Under the pieces are notes generated by a model. It saw only the letters and a program-made list of their open reading frames with translations, had not been told where the DNA came from and did not search any database. From assembly GCA_017454485.1 (NCBI GenBank), contig JAFTCX010000067.1:1-39119 (forward strand): a DNA stretch of 39,119 bases. Direction: 5' to 3'. The translations under genes and the position numbers were made by a program. Positions 15,602 to 23,431 of this stretch are shown here, piece after piece. Position 1 is the first letter of the stretch; every line of letters starts with the position of its first letter. This stretch comes from Clostridia bacterium. Its GTDB lineage: Bacteria; Bacillota; Clostridia; Oscillospirales; Acutalibacteraceae.

Positions 15602-17412
15602 CAGTTTTCTTCCAGCTTGAGCACAGCCATGAACGCCTCCTGCGGCACTTCGACCGTGCCGAACTGGCGCATGCGCTTTTTGCCCTCCTTCTGCTTTTCA
15701 AGCAGCTTCTTTTTGCGCGTGATATCACCGCCGTAGCACTTGGCTAGCACGTCCTTGCGCATGGCGCGCACGGTCTCGCGGGCGATGACCTTTGAGCCGA
15801 TGGCGATCTGGATGGGGATCTCGAACATCTGGCGGGGAATGGTCTCCTTGAGCCGTTCGGCAATGCGGCGCGCGCGCGGCATGGCTTTGTCGGCGTGGAT
15901 GATGAACGAGAGCGCGTCGATGATGTCGCCGTTGAGCAAAACGTCCAGCTTTTGCAGATTCGCACGCTCATAGCCGGCGATCTCGTAATCGAAGGACGCG
16001 TAGCCGCGCGTGCGCGATTTGAGCACATCGAAAAAGTCATAGATGATCTCGGCGAGCGGCAGCAGATAATGGATATCCACGCGTTCGGGCGTGATATAGG
16101 TCATATCCTTAAAGGTGCCGCGGCGGTCCTGACAAAGCTCCATGATCACGCCGACATAGTCCGCCGGCGCATAGATGTGCGCGTTTGTGACCGGCTCTTC
16201 GGCAAAGTCGATGTCCGCCGGGTCGGGGTAATGCGTGGGATTGTCCACCGAAACCACAGAGCCGTCGCGCAGGTGGATTTTGTAGATGACGCTCGGCACG
16301 GTTGTCACAAGGTCAAGGTCATATTCGCGCTCAAGGCGTTCCTGAATGATCTCCAGATGCAGCAATCCCAAAAAGCCGCAGCGAAAACCGAAGCCCAATG
16401 CGCCCGACGTTTCCGGCTCAAAGGAAAGCGACGCGTCGTTGAGCTGCAGCTTTTCCAGCGCGTCGCGCAGCGCTTCATAGTCCGCGCCGTCCGCCGGATA
16501 AACGCCGCAGAACACCATCGGGTTGACCTTGCGGTAGCCGGGCAGGGGCTCTTCGGCCTGCCACTGGGTCTTTGTCACCGTGTCGCCGACCTTCGCGTCG
16601 CGCACGGTTTTGATGGAGGCGGTGATATAACCGACCTCGCCGGCACGCAGCACGTCGCACGGCTCCATGCCCGTGGCGCGCATATAGCCGACCTCCACCA
16701 CATTGAACTGTGCGCCGGTGGCCATCATGCGCATCGTTTCGCCCGCTTTGAGCGTGCCCTCCATCACGCGCACATATACGATGACGCCCTTGTAGTTGTC
16801 ATAGACGGAATCGAAGATCAGCGCGCGCAGCGGCAGCTCGTCGTTTGCCTCGGGTGCGGGGATGTCCTGCACAATACGCTCAAGAACCTCCTGCACGTTT
16901 TCACCGGTCTTTGCGCTTACACGCGGCGCATGGGCGCAGTCCAGCCCGATGACATCCTCCACCTCGGCGGCAACGCGCTCCGGCTCGGCGGCGGGCAGGT
17001 CGATTTTGTTGATGACCGGCACAAGCTCCAGATTGTGGTCGAGCGCGAGATAGGTGTTTGCCAGCGTCTGTGCTTCAATGCCCTGCGACGCGTCCACCAC
17101 AAGCAGCGCCCCTTCGCACGCGGCAAGGGAACGCGACACCTCGTAGTGAAAGTCCACATGCCCCGGCGTGTCGATCAGATTCAGCGCGTAGGTGTTGCCG
17201 TCCTTGGCCTTGTAATCGAGCTTGACGGCGTGCGCCTTGATCGTGATGCCGCGCTCGCGCTCGAGATCCATATCGTCGAGCAGCTGCGCGGTCATATCGC
17301 GGATGGCCACCGAATCGGTCAGCTCCAGCAGCCGGTCGGCCAAAGTGGATTTTCCGTGGTCGATGTGGGCGATGATCGAAAAGTTGCGAATTCGTTCTTT
17401 GGGGATCGCCAA
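15601..17412 (-). CDS. lepA: Elongation factor 4 (back-translocating GTPase)
   Basis: About 603 residues, full length. A translational GTPase that acts on stalled or mis-translocated ribosomes. G1 is [14 protein letters not shown]2 is in [11 protein letters not shown]3 is DTPGHVDF and G4 is NKIDLP; the EF-G-like domains II, III and V follow ([19 protein letters not shown]), then the LepA-specific C-terminal domain (KSTGDIARKKK-like [18 protein letters not shown]). Start chosen as TTG at 17412: AAAGAGGTGA lies 4-9 bases before it, whereas the upstream in-frame GTG at 17421 is part of that ribosome binding site. First gene of the lepA-hemW operon, divergent from sufC. Confidence 0.96.
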   Translation of the reverse strand: MAIPKERIRNFSIIAHIDHGKSTLADRLLELTDSVAIRDMTAQLLDDMDLERERGITIKAHAVKLDYKAKDGNTYALNLIDTPGHVDFHYEVSRSLAACEGALLVVDASQGIEAQTLANTYLALDHNLELVPVINKIDLPAAEPERVAAEVEDVIGLDCAHAPRVSAKTGENVQEVLERIVQDIPAPEANDELPLRALIFDSVYDNYKGVIVYVRVMEGTLKAGETMRMMATGAQFNVVEVGYMRATGMEPCDVLRAGEVGYITASIKTVRDAKVGDTVTKTQWQAEEPLPGYRKVNPMVFCGVYPADGADYEALRDALEKLQLNDASLSFEPETSGALGFGFRCGFLGLLHLEIIQERLEREYDLDLVTTVPSVIYKIHLRDGSVVSVDNPTHYPDPADIDFAEEPVTNAHIYAPADYVGVIMELCQDRRGTFKDMTYITPERVDIHYLLPLAEIIYDFFDVLKSRTRGYASFDYEIAGYERANLQKLDVLLNGDIIDALSFIIHADKAMPRARRIAERLKETIPRQMFEIPIQIAIGSKVIARETVRAMRKDVLAKCYGGDITRKKKLLEKQKEGKKRMRQFGTVEVPQEAFMAVLKLEEN

Positions 17413-17443
17413 AGGACTCACCTCTTTGAAATAGTATCATGTT

Positions 17444-17472
17444 ATTATAGCACAGATCCCGCGTTGTTGCAA
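17444..17472 (-). promoter_or_regulatory. lepA promoter
   Basis: Minus strand TTGCAA (17472-17467), 17-bp spacer, TATAAT (17449-17444). Confidence 0.75.
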
Positions 17473-17499
17473 TTATTTTCCAAAAAAATCATGGAACGG

Positions 17500-17528
17500 T
17501 GGACAAACTGCGGATTTTATGCTATGAT
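17500..17528 (+). promoter_or_regulatory. sufCB promoter
   Basis: TGGACA (17500-17505), 17-bp spacer, TATGAT (17523-17528); back-to-back with the lepA promoter, 27 bp apart. No IscR-type box was recognised. Confidence 0.7.
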
Positions 17529-17571
17529 TAAATCTCAAAAGAACAGCCAAAATAACACAGAGGTGAAAAAC

Positions 17572-18327
17572 ATGCTGGAGCTGCAACATCTTTCCTTCCT
17601 CGTTGACGTGGACGGAAAAGACAAAGATATTATCCGCGACATCAGCCTGGAGATCCCCGACGACAAGCTGGTTGTTGTGACCGGCCCGAACGGCGGCGGA
17701 AAATCCACGCTTGCCAAGCTGATCGCCGGTGTGGAAACGCCCACAGGCGGCAAAATTTACTTTCAGGGAGAGGACATCACGAGCTTTTCCATCACCGAGC
17801 GCGCAAAACGCGGCATTGCTTTTGCGTTTCAGCAGCCGGTCAAATTCAAGGGCATCCGCGTGATCGATTTGCTGCGCATCGCGTCGGGCAAGCGCCTTTC
17901 CGTGGCCAACGCCTGCGACTATCTTTCCGCCGTGGGGCTTTGCGCACGCGACTACATTGACCGCGAGGTCAACGCCAGCCTTTCCGGCGGCGAGCTCAAG
18001 CGCATTGAAATTGCAACGGTGCTTGCGCGCAAAGCGGCGCTTTCGGTGTTTGACGAACCCGAGGCGGGCATCGATCTTTGGAGCTTTCAAAATCTCATCG
18101 AGGTCTTCCGCAACCTGCGCAAAAGCGACCAGGCGCGTTCGATCCTCATCATCTCCCATCAGGAGCGCATCCTTGAAATTGCGGATGAGATCATCGTGCT
18201 CAAAGACGGCATGGTGGATCGCCGCGGCAGCCGCGACGAAATTTTGCCCTCGCTGATCGGCACCTCCGCCGCCGTGAACTATTGCAGCAAAATGGACGCA
18301 ACAACAGGAGGAAACGCACCATGCTGA
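17572..18327 (+). CDS. sufC: Fe-S cluster assembly ATPase SufC
   Basis: 251 residues, ATG after AGAGGTG. An ABC-type ATPase without membrane partner: Walker A GPNGGGKST near residue 41, Q-loop FQQPVKF, signature SGGELKRIEIA, Walker B LSVFDEPEAGIDL and switch histidine SHQ. It drives conformational change in the SufB scaffold during iron-sulfur cluster assembly. The stop overlaps sufB by 7 bp, so the two are coupled. No sufD, sufS or sufU gene follows. This is the two-gene arrangement described as SmsCB (SUF-like minimal system) in anaerobes and archaea. A long frame that extends it upstream to 15895 is an artefact antisense to lepA. Confidence 0.95.
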   Translation: MLELQHLSFLVDVDGKDKDIIRDISLEIPDDKLVVVTGPNGGGKSTLAKLIAGVETPTGGKIYFQGEDITSFSITERAKRGIAFAFQQPVKFKGIRVIDLLRIASGKRLSVANACDYLSAVGLCARDYIDREVNASLSGGELKRIEIATVLARKAALSVFDEPEAGIDLWSFQNLIEVFRNLRKSDQARSILIISHQERILEIADEIIVLKDGMVDRRGSRDEILPSLIGTSAAVNYCSKMDATTGGNAPC

Positions 18328-19247
18328 AGCTTGACCCCATTCAAATGCGCCTGCTCGAAGAGATCGCCGATCTCCATTCCGTGCCCGAAGGCGCCTATAA
18401 CATCCGTTCCAACAGCCGGTCCGCCGGACGGCAGTCCTCCGCGAACATTGAAATCACGCCCAAGACCGACGTTTCCGGGCTGGATATCCGTATCAAACCC
18501 GGCACAAAAAACGAAAGCGTCCACATCCCCGTGGTCATGACCGAAAGCGGCCTGAAGGAGCTGGTCTATAACGACTTTTACATCGGCGAGGGCGCCGACG
18601 TCGTCATCGTTGCCGGCTGCGGAATCGACAACTGCGGCACGCAGGATTCCGAGCACGACGGCATCCACCGCTTTTACGTCGGCAAAAACGCGCACATCAA
18701 ATATGTGGAAAAGCACTATGGCTCCGGCTCCGGCAGCGGCAAACGGATTTTGAATCCCGGCACCGAGGTCTATCAGGAGGAGGGCAGCTTTGTGGAGATG
18801 GAAATGGTGCAGATCAAGGGCGTGGACGATACCGAACGCACCACGACCGCCGAGCTTGCCGCAAACGCAAAGCTGCTTGTGCGCGAACGGTTGATGACGC
18901 ACGAAAGCCAGCGTGCGATCAGCACCTACATTGTTTCGCTGAACGGCGAGGGCGCAAGCGCAGACGTTGTGTCGCGTTCCGTTGCGCGTGACAAGTCCTA
19001 TCAAAAATTCGACGCAAAGATCATCGGCAACGCCCCCTGCTCCGGCCACACCGAGTGCGATTCGATCATCATGGATGAGGGCCGCATTCTCGCGGTTCCG
19101 GGCCTTGAGGCGAACGACCTCGACGCCGCGCTGGTGCACGAGGCCGCCATCGGCAAAATCGCCGGCGACCAGATCATCAAGCTCATGACGCTCGGTCTGA
19201 CAGAGGCCGAAGCGGAAGAGCAGATCATCAACGGATTTTTGCAGTGA
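18321..19247 (+). CDS. sufB: Fe-S cluster scaffold SufB (short SmsB-type)
   Basis: 308 residues, much shorter than the ~470-residue SufB of six-gene SUF operons. ATG follows CAGGAGG inside the end of sufC. The SufBD core is recognisable: HIPVVMTESG, the parallel beta-helix stretch RFYVGKNAHIKYVEKHYG, and near the end NAPCSGHTECDSI, MDEGRILAVPGLEA and LVHEAAIGKI, the conserved EA-x-IG region. It carries the cysteine and histidine ligands expected to hold a nascent cluster. With SufC it would form the whole cluster-building complex; the sulfur donor must be encoded elsewhere or be sulfide. The heptad array begins immediately after the stop codon. Confidence 0.93.
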   Translation: MLKLDPIQMRLLEEIADLHSVPEGAYNIRSNSRSAGRQSSANIEITPKTDVSGLDIRIKPGTKNESVHIPVVMTESGLKELVYNDFYIGEGADVVIVAGCGIDNCGTQDSEHDGIHRFYVGKNAHIKYVEKHYGSGSGSGKRILNPGTEVYQEEGSFVEMEMVQIKGVDDTERTTTAELAANAKLLVRERLMTHESQRAISTYIVSLNGEGASADVVSRSVARDKSYQKFDAKIIGNAPCSGHTECDSIIMDEGRILAVPGLEANDLDAALVHEAAIGKIAGDQIIKLMTLGLTEAEAEEQIINGFLQ

Positions 19248-19278
19248 AAGTCGGTAGTCGATAGTCGTTAGTCGATAG
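19248..19278. repeat. Heptad array (TAGTCGA)
   Basis: AAGTCGG, TAGTCGA, TAGTCGT, TAGTCGA, TAG, beginning at the base after the sufB stop codon. Confidence 0.85.
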
Positions 19279-19302
19279 CAACCCGACGGGGCGTTTGTCA
19301 AA

Positions 19303-19344
19303 TTCGGAATTCGGAATGCGGAATTCGGAATGCGGAATTCGGAA
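19303..19344. repeat. Heptad array (TTCGGAA / TGCGGAA)
   Basis: Six units: TTCGGAA twice, TGCGGAA, TTCGGAA, TGCGGAA, TTCGGAA. It runs straight into the inverted-repeat arm at 19344. Confidence 0.9.
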
Positions 19345-19425
19345 TTGATGTCGCGGGGTAAAGCGTGCGTGGACAGAGCGTGCGTACCGCGGCGATATGT
19401 GCGGCGAAACAGTAAGCTCGTAGAT
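19344..19425 (+). repeat. Left arm of a long inverted repeat
   Basis: ATTGATGTCGCGGGG (19344-19358) is repeated exactly, inverted, at 20131-20145. The similarity continues inward with substitutions through CCGCGGC and GTGCGGC blocks to about 19425. About 640 bp separate the arms. Confidence 0.72.
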
Positions 19426-19463
19426 TGCATATACGGAAACCGTAAGGGCGGCCGATGTCGCAG

Positions 19464-19490
19464 AAAAAAAGCTCCGGCGGGGCTTTTTTT
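19464..19490 (+). terminator. Terminator-like hairpin in the repeat island
   Basis: AAAAAAAGC (19464-19472) pairs with GCTTTTTTT (19482-19490) around a GC-rich loop. It could stop transcription in either direction, including read-through from sufB. Confidence 0.55.
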
Positions 19491-19568
19491 CGTTGCGATT
19501 TGTTTGCTGCGGCAGCAACAAAGCACTTTCAAGACGCCCGTTTTTTGCAAGAAGGAATTGCTTTTTCG

Positions 19569-19825
19569 TGTGCGCTTTCCTTTTTGGTACCCACTGATGA
19601 ACTCGAATATGCAAACCTTAGCGGCATATTTTCACATACCGAGTTCATCAGCGGGTACTTTGCGCGCAGCTTCGCTGCGCGCACGCGGCGGCGGGATGAA
19701 CCGTGCGACGCACGGTTCAAAAACGAAGCGACGCTTCGTTTTTCGCGCGGCAATCTGCCGCGCGATCCCGCCGCCGGTTTGCGCACGGCGTTCGCCGTGC
19801 GCAAATACGCTGCGGAAAGCGCACA
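19569..19825. other. Multi-helix palindromic element with perfect four-way cloverleaf
   Basis: Closing stem TGTGCGCTTTCC (19569-19580)/GGAAAGCGCACA (19814-19825). Inside are: an 18-of-19-bp stem 19587-19605/19640-19658 with an inner AATATGC/GCATATT; hairpin 19662-19682 (9 bp); stem CGGCGGCGGGAT (19686-19697)/ATCCCGCCGCCG (19765-19776) enclosing three abutting hairpins 19698-19718, 19719-19743 and 19744-19764 (9, 11 and 9 bp, triplet loops); and hairpin 19778-19805 (12 bp, GTTC loop). Almost every base from 19662 to 19805 is paired. No gene, tRNA or known RNA recognised; either a DNA cruciform-forming repeat or a structured RNA. Confidence 0.75.
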
Positions 19826-20064
19826 TAAAAAAGAAATGGTCTCCGCCGTTCATCCCAATGGAGCTGTGACGGTTTTGAAAAATGCGGCTGCGACTGACGC
19901 TTCGCTTTGACACGCGCTTTGCGGTTCACGACCTCACCCGCCATCGCGCAAATCTGCGTGCGCTTTTTCCGTCTGCGTTCGCCGCGCGATGCCACCCTCT
20001 CCGAAGGAGAGGACAAGATCGGTTCGCGTTTTCCGCCGCGTTCGCCTCAAAACAAATACAGCTC

Positions 20065-20145
20065 ATCAACGATCGTACCGTATTGCCGCACGCATTGCCG
20101 CGGCGCGCGCGTTCTTTCCATACGCACTTCCCCCGCGACATCAAT
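20065..20145 (-). repeat. Right arm of the long inverted repeat
   Basis: Inverted partner of 19344-19425; the exact match is CCCCGCGACATCAAT (20131-20145). Beyond it (20150-20220) lies degenerate, roughly 7-8-bp periodic pyrimidine-rich DNA (CTTATTTCCTTATTCCCTTA), mirroring the left heptad array. The stretch 19826-20064 shows no gene. Confidence 0.68.
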
Positions 20146-20241
20146 CTGTTCCCTATTCCACTTTCCGACGCCACACTTCCCTTATTTCCTTATTCCCTTA
20201 TTCCCTCAATCTGTCCCTCGCGTCAAATTTTATCTTTCCCC

Positions 20242-20270
20242 TTGATACTTTTTTCGGAGTATGCTACAAT
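20242..20270 (+). promoter_or_regulatory. trpS promoter
   Basis: TTGATA (20242-20247), 17-bp spacer, TACAAT (20265-20270). The leader before ATG 20306 is under 40 nt, too short for a T-box. Confidence 0.75.
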
Positions 20271-20305
20271 AACACAGTAGCAACCAAAAGGAAGGACGAA
20301 ATCTT

Positions 20306-21331
20306 ATGGAAAACGAAAAACAACCGGCGGTGCAGCCGGAACAGAAAAAACGCATTTTAAGCTGCATCCAGCCGTCCGGCATTCCGACGCTGGGCAACTA
20401 TCTCGGCGCGCTGAAAAACTGGAAGACGCTCGGCGATGAATTTGACGGCGCGTTTGCCGTGGCGGATCTGCACGCCATCACGGTGCGGCAGGAGCCGGCC
20501 AAGCTGCGTGCGCAGACCACGCAGGTGCTCGCGCTGCTGCTTGCGATCGGGCTGGACCCGGAAAAGAGCATTTTGTTCATCCAAAGTCAGGTGCCGGCGC
20601 ATGCCCAGCTTGCGTGGATCCTCAACTGCTTCACACAGTTCGGTGAAATGGCGCGTATGACGCAGTTCAAGGATAAATCCGCCACCCACGCCGACAACGT
20701 GAATGTGGGTCTGTTCTCCTATCCCGTGCTGATGGCGGCGGATATTTTGCTGTATCAGGCGGATCTTGTGCCTGTCGGCGCGGATCAGAAGCAGCACCTT
20801 GAGATTGCCCGCGACATTGCGAACCGCTTCAACACCTTGTATTCCCCGACGTTCACCATCCCCGAGCCCTACATCGGCAAGCAGGGCGCACGCGTGATGT
20901 CGCTGCAAAACCCGCTGAAAAAGATGAGCAAGAGCGACGCGAACCCGAAGGGCTTCATCTCGGTGTTCGACGACCCTGCCGTGATTATGAAAAAGATCAA
21001 AAGCGCGGTCACCGACTGCGACGGCAAGGTCTTTTACGGCGACGGCAAGGACGGCATCAACAACCTGATGGGCATCTATGCCTGCTGCACCGGAAAAAGC
21101 TATGATGAAATTGCCGCGGCGTTTGACGGACAGGGCTACGGCACGTTCAAGACCGCCGTTGCCGAAGCTGTCATCGAAGAGCTGCGTCCGGTGCGCGAAC
21201 GCTATGAGCGCTATATGAACGACAAGGCGTATCTCAAGGAGGTTGCCGCCAAAGGCGCCGAACGTGCGTCGCGCATTGCCGACCGCACACTGCAAAAGGT
21301 GATGAAAAAAGTCGGCTTCGTGCTGCCGTAA
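20306..21331 (+). CDS. trpS: Tryptophanyl-tRNA synthetase
   Basis: 341 residues, normal length for this class I synthetase, which charges tRNA-Trp in the cytoplasm. The HIGH-like motif is SGIPTLGNYLGALKNW (histidine replaced by threonine, as in many TrpRS). The tryptophan pocket is around LMAADILLYQADLVPVGADQ and the KMSKS loop is KKMSKSDANPKG near residue 208. Preceded by AAGGAAGGA. First of a probable three-gene unit: the next gene starts 31 bp downstream with its own strong ribosome binding site and no promoter or terminator between. No T-box or other attenuator is visible, so control of trpS here appears simple. Confidence 0.97.
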   Translation: MENEKQPAVQPEQKKRILSCIQPSGIPTLGNYLGALKNWKTLGDEFDGAFAVADLHAITVRQEPAKLRAQTTQVLALLLAIGLDPEKSILFIQSQVPAHAQLAWILNCFTQFGEMARMTQFKDKSATHADNVNVGLFSYPVLMAADILLYQADLVPVGADQKQHLEIARDIANRFNTLYSPTFTIPEPYIGKQGARVMSLQNPLKKMSKSDANPKGFISVFDDPAVIMKKIKSAVTDCDGKVFYGDGKDGINNLMGIYACCTGKSYDEIAAAFDGQGYGTFKTAVAEAVIEELRPVRERYERYMNDKAYLKEVAAKGAERASRIADRTLQKVMKKVGFVLP

Positions 21332-21362
21332 TCAATTCGATAAAAATGAAGGAGGACTCCTG

Positions 21363-22127
21363 ATGAAACAGCGTTTTTATGAAACAAAGCTGTTCGGTGT
21401 GTTTGCCCTTTTGTTTGGTTTGTTCGGTCTGTTATTGCTTGCGCACCACATCGCCAGCTATGAAACCATTCTGCGTCCGCACATGGATGATCTGATTGCA
21501 AACAAGGTCATCACCAACGATATCAGCGGGCCGACCTTCCTGTATTTTTTCACCAACCAGTCCAATATCTTTGTGGATGTGTATCTGCTTCTTTATGCGT
21601 TCGGTCTGTTCGGCAACCGGGCGCTTTACCGCTTTACGCACAACGAAACCCTGCGCTGCGCCGTGACGCTGAATATTCTTGTCACGGGCATCATCTATTG
21701 CGGCGTTCTGCTTCCCTTTCAGTCGGCGAGCTTTCCGATGGAAAAGGGCATCTGGTTTTCCAATGTGGTCAACATCTGGGCGCACATGGTTGTGCCGTTT
21801 TGCTTCACTGCCTTTTGGTTTTTCCCGCTCGATCAAAGGCCGCTGAAAAAGGTGAAAACGGCGCTGCTTTGCCTGATCTATCCGCTGGGCTATTTTGCGT
21901 TTTCCGTTGTGCGCGGCGCGTTTGCGCATTTTTATCCTTACCCGTTTTTGAACAGCCGCCAGCTTTGGGAAACCCTGTTCAAAGACAAGCCCTATGACGC
22001 GGTGACCGGCGTTCTGCTGCTCGCTGCCGTGATTGTCGCTTTGAGCGGCATCTTCTTCGGACTTGCCTGCGCGCTGTGCGCAGTGCATAATAAAATCTGT
22101 CAAAGAAAAGGAGCTGAATCCGCATGA
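21363..22127 (+). CDS. Pr6Pr-like polytopic membrane protein
   Basis: 254 residues, ATG after GGAGGACTCCTG. About six membrane spans. Conserved-looking pieces are FFTNQSNIFVDVYLLLY in the second span region, an HMVVPFCF span, YPLGYFAFSVVRG and YPYPFLN near the end. This order (TNxSN, H-x3-P, Y-P-x-x-Y, YPFL) is the pattern of the Pr6Pr family of bacterial membrane proteins, whose function is not settled. It overlaps the next gene by 4 bp (ATGA), so the two are translationally coupled and may work together. Assignment rests on motif order recalled from the family, not a search. Confidence 0.7.
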   Translation: MKQRFYETKLFGVFALLFGLFGLLLLAHHIASYETILRPHMDDLIANKVITNDISGPTFLYFFTNQSNIFVDVYLLLYAFGLFGNRALYRFTHNETLRCAVTLNILVTGIIYCGVLLPFQSASFPMEKGIWFSNVVNIWAHMVVPFCFTAFWFFPLDQRPLKKVKTALLCLIYPLGYFAFSVVRGAFAHFYPYPFLNSRQLWETLFKDKPYDAVTGVLLLAAVIVALSGIFFGLACALCAVHNKICQRKGAESA

Positions 22128-23116
22128 ACCCCTTCTCCCTCGCATGGCAGGCGATCATCACCTTCAGCCTGTCCGACACCCTGGCACAGATTTCCGACGC
22201 ATTGCACAACCTGCACTTTATCCCCTGGTATTCCCTGTCCCTGCTGAGCTGGGACGACATTGCAAACCTCATCAAAGGCGGCGATTCGTTCACCAGCACG
22301 CCCTTCGGCGAATACTGCGCGCAGTATTCCGCGGTGATGACCAACTGGGCATACACCATGGCGGCCATCGTCTGCATCCTGCTGCTGCTTTGCAAGCGCA
22401 ACAAAAAGTGGTTCTGGTACATGTTCTTTGCCATCGTTGCCGTCATGAGCGTAACCTCGGTCGGCATGCACACGGCGGACTACGGCGAATTTGAACCGGG
22501 AAAAATCACAACCAAGCTGCTGGCAAGCTTTGTGGATATGTCCTTCACCGAGCTGATGGCCTGGTCCGGCGTGGTCTGTTTCATCTTTGAGTTTTACACC
22601 GAAAACAAGCGCGTGCGCAACCGCTTTGCCTGGGGCGTGACCGCCTGGGCGATCTTTGTGCTGCTGCTTCTGACGTTCGAGGTCTTTGTGCAAAAGAACC
22701 GCCCGCTTTGGATCGGCGGCCGCGACGAATTCGGTATGCCCTACGACATGGGCGGCAGCTACGGCGGACTTTCCTTTGCGGAGTTCGGCTGCTTCATCAC
22801 CTGTCTGCCGCTGCTGTTTATTCTCTTCACAAAGTTCAAAACGATCCCGAAACGCGAGCGCGGGCTGGTCATCATGCTGCTTTCCACCTTTGCCATTGCC
22901 TTCGTCATCACCTCGCTTTGGGGCGATAATGAGATCAACGCCATTGCGCAGGGCAACTTCCAGGGACATTCCCTGTGGCACCTGCTGACGGCCATCGGCA
23001 CGATGATCGCCGGCATCTGGGTTGACAACCGCACGGAGAATCAGAACCGTCAGCGGGAGATCGACGCCGCTGTGCAAAAAGCGCTTGCCGCGCGCGACGG
23101 TATTCCCGTCGATTAA
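22124..23116 (+). CDS. CREST-superfamily membrane hydrolase candidate (ceramidase-like)
   Basis: 330 residues with about seven membrane spans and a charged cytoplasmic tail (residues 300-330). The residues that define the CREST superfamily (alkaline ceramidase, PAQR, Per1, SID-1, TMEM8) are present in order: S112-x3-H116 in an early span, D138 at the start of the next, and H282-x3-H286 (GHSLWHLLTAIG) in the last span. In that superfamily these bind zinc and hydrolyse amide bonds of lipids. The start overlaps the Pr6Pr-like gene by 4 bp. A terminator follows. Substrate unknown; a ceramide-like or N-acyl lipid is an inference. The family call is by motif spacing only. Confidence 0.65.
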   Translation: MNPFSLAWQAIITFSLSDTLAQISDALHNLHFIPWYSLSLLSWDDIANLIKGGDSFTSTPFGEYCAQYSAVMTNWAYTMAAIVCILLLLCKRNKKWFWYMFFAIVAVMSVTSVGMHTADYGEFEPGKITTKLLASFVDMSFTELMAWSGVVCFIFEFYTENKRVRNRFAWGVTAWAIFVLLLLTFEVFVQKNRPLWIGGRDEFGMPYDMGGSYGGLSFAEFGCFITCLPLLFILFTKFKTIPKRERGLVIMLLSTFAIAFVITSLWGDNEINAIAQGNFQGHSLWHLLTAIGTMIAGIWVDNRTENQNRQREIDAAVQKALAARDGIPVD

Positions 23117-23134
23117 AGGTTTCATGCAAAATAC

Positions 23135-23175
23135 AGACCCGTCGTGGCTTGACCTGCGACGGGTCTTCTTTTCTT
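23135..23175 (+). terminator. Terminator after the CREST-like gene
   Basis: AGACCCGTCG (23135-23144)/CGACGGGTCT (23157-23166), perfect 10-bp stem, then TCTTTTCTTTTT. The T-rich side is also the start of the dispersed hairpin element. Confidence 0.85.
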
Positions 23176-23271
23176 TTTGGAAAGAAAAGAAGCAAAAGAA
23201 AACCATGCAAAGAAATAGAAAACGCCCAGAGATAGAAAACGCCTGTCGTGAATGAACCACGGCGGGCGTTG
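23166..23271 (+). repeat. Dispersed hairpin element, copy 3
   Basis: Palindrome TTCTTTTCTTTTTG/GAAAGAAAAGAA, then GCAAAAGAAAACCATGCA, AAGAAATAGAAAACGCC and a second hairpin (AACGCC...GGCGTT, about 23241-23271). Nearly matches 3128-3180 and the inverted 5109-5195. Confidence 0.72.
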
Positions 23272-23283
23272 GTATATTTGCTG

Positions 23284-23423
23284 TTACCCCCTCAGTCACC
23301 TGCGGTGACAGCTCTCGTTAGGGTGGCTTGTTGCTGCCGCAACAAGATTGGAATCGCGACGGAAAAACGCTTTGCAAAAGCCTTCCCCGATTCATCGGGG
23401 AAGGGGAACCGGCGAATGCCGGT
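23284..23423. repeat. Hairpin cluster downstream of the amidase-like gene
   Basis: Four short perfect palindromes in a row: GTCACC/GGTGAC (23295-23309), CTTGTTG/CAACAAG (23327-23346), CCTTCCCCGA/TCGGGGAAGG (23381-23404) and ACCGGC/GCCGGT (23408-23423). The TTGTTGCTGCCGCA part resembles the reverse complement of 19500-19522. Probably a non-autonomous repeat; no gene in it. Confidence 0.62.
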
Positions 23424-23431
23424 GGAAGGGG

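Noticed and set aside
15895-17571. Long plus-strand frame upstream of sufC that would give an 810-residue fusion
   Set aside because: It is antisense to lepA and has Arg/His/Val-rich shadow composition; a promoter and ribosome binding site lie just before ATG 17572.
18279-19550. 423-codon minus-strand frame
   Set aside because: Antisense to sufB and continuing into repeats.
19686-19776. tRNA or tRNA-like gene because of the cloverleaf
   Set aside because: Stem lengths (12, 9, 11 and 9 bp) and triplet loops do not fit a tRNA; there is no T-loop GTTC-A/G-A-N-C consensus and no anticodon arm.
19330-19910. Overlapping frames of 130-180 codons on both strands in the repeat island
   Set aside because: They run through palindromes and heptads, their translations are low-complexity Arg/Ala, and there are no start signals.
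20226-20305. T-box or attenuator ahead of trpS (and of gltX)
   Set aside because: The leaders from the assigned promoters are only about 20-40 nt and lack the AGGGTGGNACCGCG motif.
22100-23299. 399-codon minus-strand frame
   Set aside because: Antisense to the CREST-like gene; its composition is a His/Gln/Arg-rich shadow.
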